Assembly (NCBI GenBank): GCA_035626235.1
Contig: DASPOB010000054.1
Span: 1-7,572 of the forward strand
DNA from: DATFYP01 sp035626235
Lineage (GTDB): Archaea; Thermoproteota; Nitrososphaeria; Nitrososphaerales; Gagatemarchaeaceae
DNA: 7,572 nt
Direction: 5' to 3'
A model generated the notes under the pieces. The model had not been told where the DNA came from. It saw only the letters and a program-made list of their open reading frames with translations, and made no database searches. The stretch's first letter is position 1. The number at the start of each line of letters is the position of its first letter. Shown piece by piece: positions 5,439 to 7,572 of the stretch. A program made the translations under genes and the position numbers.

Positions 5439-5561
5439 ATGTTAGACCAACTTGTAGAGGAATGTTCAGGATTCGCGAAAATCGTTCTCAGCTTAAAAGG
5501 GGAGGGTACGGTGAAACTTTTCGTTTCAGCCCCAGCGGCGGTCGCTCAGACCGTCTTGTAG
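5439..5561 (+). CDS. Possible 40-residue small protein opposite the sepF upstream region
   Basis: The predicted product starts MLDQLVEECSGFAKIVLSL and ends AVAQTVL. It has an even spread of hydrophobic and charged residues and no runs of rare amino acids. Codons such as TTA, CTT, GTA and TGT differ from the GC-rich usage of its neighbours. A TATA-like element at 5393-5402 lies at a reasonable distance for the plus strand. It runs antisense to the end of the PUA gene by 16 bases and to the intergenic region before sepF. It matches nothing I know, and chance cannot be excluded for so short a frame. In-frame extension upstream to 5379 adds a serine/leucine-rich stretch that looks random. Confidence 0.22.
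   Translation: MLDQLVEECSGFAKIVLSLKGEGTVKLFVSAPAAVAQTVL
5491..5528 (-). terminator. Possible termination region after the PUA gene
   Basis: On the minus strand, just past the PUA stop (5546), a TGAAAC/GTTTCA stem (5512-5528) with an A-rich loop is followed by CCCCTTTTAAG, the nearest T-run. Archaeal termination commonly occurs at U-tracts with help from aCPSF1. The T-run is short, so support is weak. Confidence 0.3.
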
Positions 5562-6025
5562 AGGGTCCAAAAGCGGTCTCCCACATGGTGCACGTTCTTC
5601 AGGCACACGCCCTTCTCCATCTTTGAGGCCTCGGCGCTGGTCACCGTCGACTTCCCCACGGCTATTGCCCTCCCCTTCCCCTCCTCTCTTATGACGACAG
5701 TCTTTCCCTCATCCCCCCAGCCGTCGAAGGCCCTGATACCTGGCCTCATGACATCGGCCCCGTTGAGCAGGAACCTGATCGCCCCAGCGTCCACCGTGGC
5801 CGAAGGAAACAGGGAGAGGGCGTTGATTGACCCGAGGAAGGGGAAGAATGCCTCAGCAGCCTTCACGAAGGTCATCTCGCCGAGGTGGACGAAGACGACG
5901 CCTCCCTCGGGCTCTTCGCAGCTCGCCTGGGCCGACCTGGACAGCTCGAGCCGCACCCCCAGGGAGGACTCGACCGCGCCGATCATTTCGAGCGAGTCCC
6001 GCCTCGAGAGCACCCACTTCTTCAA
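5546..6025 (-). CDS. PUA-domain RNA-binding protein (archaeal Tma20/MCT-1-like)
   Basis: The 159-residue product has an N-terminal pre-PUA domain (about 1-72, beginning MKKWVLSRRDSLEMIG) and a PUA domain (about 75-153). The PUA hallmarks are VDAGAIRFLLNGADVMRPGI (78-97), the strand pair GKTVVIRE (108-115), AIAVGKSTVTSAEASKMEKG (120-139) and NVHHVGDRFW (144-153). Eukaryotic relatives (MCT-1/Tma20, eIF2D) act with the small ribosomal subunit in initiation and recycling; the archaeal forms are thought to bind tRNA or rRNA, but their role is not settled. I chose the TTG at 6023-6025. The open frame runs upstream through the shared TATA box and into the divergent Lsm gene, so longer starts are implausible, and the TTG lies about 26 nt from the TATA centre, as expected for a leaderless message. 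Confidence 0.9.
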   Translation of the reverse strand: MKKWVLSRRDSLEMIGAVESSLGVRLELSRSAQASCEEPEGGVVFVHLGEMTFVKAAEAFFPFLGSINALSLFPSATVDAGAIRFLLNGADVMRPGIRAFDGWGDEGKTVVIREEGKGRAIAVGKSTVTSAEASKMEKGVCLKNVHHVGDRFWTLYKTV

Positions 6026-6046
6026 TCGGGGCCCTCGCTCTGATTG

Positions 6047-6058
6047 CTTAAATAAATC
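6047..6058. promoter_or_regulatory. Shared bidirectional TATA element for the Lsm and PUA genes
   Basis: GCTTAAATAAAT is the only AT-rich stretch between the two divergent genes. On the plus strand it is TTAAATAA, about 38 nt before the Lsm ATG (6090). On the minus strand it is TTTATTTAAG, about 26 nt before the PUA TTG (6025). Both spacings suit TBP-directed initiation, so one box could serve both directions. Confidence 0.62.
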
Positions 6059-6089
6059 CATTCGAGACCGCTCCACCAAGGTCACAACA

Positions 6090-6320
6090 ATGTCAGTAGA
6101 CATGGCAGTCAAGGTCCTCGACGAAAGCGTCGGGAAGATCGTCCTCATCAAACTAAAGGGAGGAAAGGTGATCAGGGGCACCCTGCAGGGATTCGACCAG
6201 CACATGAACCTCTCCCTGGAGACGGCCGAAGAGGTCCTGGAGGACGGGAAGTCAAACTCCCTCGGAACTCTCATCGTGAGGGGAGACAATATCATAATGG
6301 TCTCTCCGCCGCCCTCCTAG
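6090..6320 (+). CDS. Lsm / Sm-like archaeal protein (SmAP)
   Basis: The 76-residue product is a complete Sm fold with almost no tail. Sm1 covers about residues 8-49 (KVLDESVGKIVLIKLKGG, then GTLQGFDQHMNLSLE) and Sm2 about 59-72 (GTLIVRGDNIIMVS). The uridine-binding residues are present: Asp36, His38 and Asn40 in loop 3 and Arg64-Gly65-Asp66 in loop 5. Archaeal SmAPs form heptameric rings that bind oligo-U and AU-rich RNA ends and associate with RNase P, tRNA fragments or small RNAs. The ATG is about 12 nt downstream of the expected transcript start from the shared TATA element. An in-frame extension upstream is open but passes through that promoter and into the antisense PUA gene, so it was not used. 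Confidence 0.97.
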   Translation: MSVDMAVKVLDESVGKIVLIKLKGGKVIRGTLQGFDQHMNLSLETAEEVLEDGKSNSLGTLIVRGDNIIMVSPPPS

Positions 6321-6424
6321 AGCAGACGAACGGTCCCCCTGCCCGCCGGCGTCTCGAACGAGGACGGAACCCCGACCTCGACGAAGGCGAAAGATCCGAC
6401 AAAGCATCACGACGCTAATCTACC

Positions 6425-6432
6425 TTTAATAT
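6425..6432 (+). promoter_or_regulatory. TATA box of the coiled-coil/rpiA operon, with SD-like AGGAG at 6455-6459
   Basis: TTTAATAT has its centre about 36 nt upstream of the TTG at 6464. The short leader contains AGGAG four bases before that codon, which supports TTG as the start rather than a later ATG. Confidence 0.55.
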
Positions 6433-6463
6433 CAAACCTCACGGAGCATCGGCCAGGAGTCAC

Positions 6464-7129
6464 TTGGTCGACGTCGTGACAGTCCTCGTCGCGGGCGTGC
6501 TGGGGGCAGCAATCGGAGCGGGCGTGTCCTACTTCGCGTTCTACGCAAGGCCGAAGTCTCAGAAGGTGACGACCATCGCCAGAGGACCCATGGGGGGCGT
6601 CCGCCAGACGACCGTCTCCTCGGCCGAGCTGGAGCGCTCAAGGAGGGAGATGAGGACGACGATGGTGGAGAGGGACCTGCTGTCCTCGGCCCTGATGAAG
6701 CTGTATGAGGCCGAGAACGAGGGGAGGATATCCAGGGAAGAGAGGGAAGCGATCGCGAAAAGGTACAGCGAGCAGATCAAGGGGATGCAGTCCAAGCTGA
6801 AGGACGTCGAGCTAGTCGTCGAGGTCGGGGAGCTGGAGAAGCTGAGGGAGGAACTTGTGACCATGTTCCAGGAGAAGGTGCAGAACCTGGAGGTCAGGCT
6901 GGACCAGGCGAAGGAGAGGCTGAAGGTGGTCGCGCCCGAGGCCGCCAAGGAGGAGGCGCAGGCGCCCCGGACGGAGCGCCCCACCGACCTGGAGAGGGTG
7001 GTGGAGAAGAGGGCGAGGCCCGAGATGACCGAAGGCGAGCGCAGGGTGAAGGAGCTCAGGGACGAGGTGATGGAGGCGATGACCCGCCTGGAGCAGATAG
7101 ACGTAGAAAAGAAACAGCAGGAAGGCTGA
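6464..7129 (+). CDS. Membrane-anchored coiled-coil protein of unknown function
   Basis: The 221-residue product starts with one hydrophobic helix (about 3-27, VVTVLVAGVLGAAIGAGVSYF) followed by basic residues (ARPKSQK). It is therefore probably a signal-anchor protein with a cytoplasmic body. From about residue 50 the rest is almost entirely charged helix: ELERSRREMRTTMVERDLL, a turn at AENEGRISREER (an EGxISxEE pattern often found at the hinge of helical hairpins), then long Glu/Lys/Leu heptads to about 155. A Pro-rich break (about 158-175, APRTERPTD) and a final helix ending EKKQQEG follow. I do not recognise a named family. The stop codon shares one base with the rpiA ATG, so the two are translationally coupled. 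The topology, a short membrane anchor plus extended coiled coil, suggests a scaffold or tether, which is inference only. Confidence 0.85.
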   Translation: MVDVVTVLVAGVLGAAIGAGVSYFAFYARPKSQKVTTIARGPMGGVRQTTVSSAELERSRREMRTTMVERDLLSSALMKLYEAENEGRISREEREAIAKRYSEQIKGMQSKLKDVELVVEVGELEKLREELVTMFQEKVQNLEVRLDQAKERLKVVAPEAAKEEAQAPRTERPTDLERVVEKRARPEMTEGERRVKELRDEVMEAMTRLEQIDVEKKQQEG

Positions 7130-7572
7130 TGGACAAGCAAAGGCAGGCCCTCAAAGCCGTCGCCGAGGAGCTGTCGAAGACCATCGGGGCTGGAGTCACG
7201 GTCGGCCTCGGGAGCGGCTCCACCGTCGCGGCCCTGCTGGAGGAGCTTTCACCCCTGCTGCTGGAGAGGAAGGTCGCCGTCAAAGGGGTTCCCACGTCGA
7301 CCCAGATCGAGCTGGTGGCAGTCCGCAGCGGCATCGGCCTGGCCCCCTTCGCAGGGAGGGTCGACCTGGTGCTGGACGGGGCCGACCAGGTGGACAAGAG
7401 TTTGAACCTGATCAAAGGGGGCGGCGGCGCGCTCCTGAGGGAGAAGGTCCTGATGGGGAGTTCGAAGAAGACGGTCATAGTCGCGTCCGAGGGGAAGTTC
7501 GCCCCTCGGCTCTGCGAGAACGGGGTGAAGGTCCCGGTGGAGGTGGTCCCCATAGCCAGGGAGAGCGCGAAG
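7129..7572 (+). CDS. rpiA: Ribose-5-phosphate isomerase A (cut by right edge)
   Basis: The first 148 residues are present; the family is usually about 220-230. The enzyme interconverts ribose 5-phosphate and ribulose 5-phosphate in the cytoplasm. In archaea without an oxidative pentose phosphate route it is key to making ribose for nucleotides. Visible motifs are GLGSGST (26-32, phosphate-binding loop), PTST (55-58), DGADQVD (83-89, with Asp83 and Asp86 matching the catalytic pair of E. coli RpiA Asp81/Asp84), KGGGGALLREK (96-106, with Lys96 and Glu105 matching Lys94/Glu103) and VIVASEGKF (116-124). No active-site residue expected in this part is missing. The ATG overlaps the preceding stop (TGATG), so expression probably depends on the upstream coiled-coil gene's promoter. 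Confidence 0.96.
   Translation, partial: MDKQRQALKAVAEELSKTIGAGVTVGLGSGSTVAALLEELSPLLLERKVAVKGVPTSTQIELVAVRSGIGLAPFAGRVDLVLDGADQVDKSLNLIKGGGGALLREKVLMGSSKKTVIVASEGKFAPRLCENGVKVPVEVVPIARESAK

Noticed and set aside
6546..7553. Long minus-strand frames opposite the coiled-coil gene and rpiA
   Set aside because: They are serine-rich shadows produced by Glu/Lys/Arg codons on the plus strand.

Overview
The window is chromosomal DNA from an archaeon. The supporting genes are a proteasome beta subunit with an autocatalytic threonine, the KH/beta-CASP termination nuclease aCPSF1 (FttA), an Lsm/Sm-like protein, a Tma20/MCT-1-type PUA protein, archaeal SepF, and what looks like the N-terminus of sn-glycerol-1-phosphate dehydrogenase, the enzyme that fixes archaeal lipid stereochemistry. 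Base composition is GC-rich, arginine is mostly AGG, TTG/GTG starts are frequent, and several genes have a TATA-like box about 25-45 nt upstream of a leaderless or nearly leaderless start. The set fits a Thermoproteota/TACK-type archaeon (Nitrososphaeria- or Bathyarchaeia-like), but I cannot place it more precisely from sequence alone. No mobile element, CRISPR array, rRNA or convincing tRNA was seen.

Layout. Positions 1-150 (minus) hold the start of a G1P dehydrogenase gene that runs off the left edge. Positions 151-459 hold no credible protein and are full of GC hairpins. Positions 460-699 (minus) encode a 79-residue two-helix membrane protein. Positions 860-1531 and 1535-3448 (plus) form a tight psmB-aCPSF1 operon. 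Positions 3449-4566 are an unusually long gene-poor gap: the first part (3575-3723) can fold into a compact multi-helix structure behind a TATA-like box and may be a non-coding RNA, and the last part (about 4067-4435) looks like a frameshifted gene remnant. Positions 4567-5085 (plus) encode a GNAT acetyltransferase, which ends tail-to-tail over sepF (5060-5359, minus). Positions 5546-6025 (minus, PUA protein) and 6090-6320 (plus, Lsm protein) diverge from one shared TATA element. Positions 6464-7129 (plus) encode a membrane-anchored coiled-coil protein whose stop codon overlaps the start of rpiA (7129 to the right edge).

How the genes relate. Most are informational or housekeeping: protein degradation (psmB), RNA 3'-end formation and transcription termination (aCPSF1), RNA binding and translation (Lsm, PUA), cell division (SepF), pentose phosphate metabolism (rpiA) and lipid backbone synthesis (G1P dehydrogenase). 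The less ordinary material is in the two structured non-coding stretches, a SepF without an obvious membrane anchor, a proteasome subunit with two substituted active-site support residues, and the small uncharacterised membrane proteins. I found no clear multi-gene novel system.
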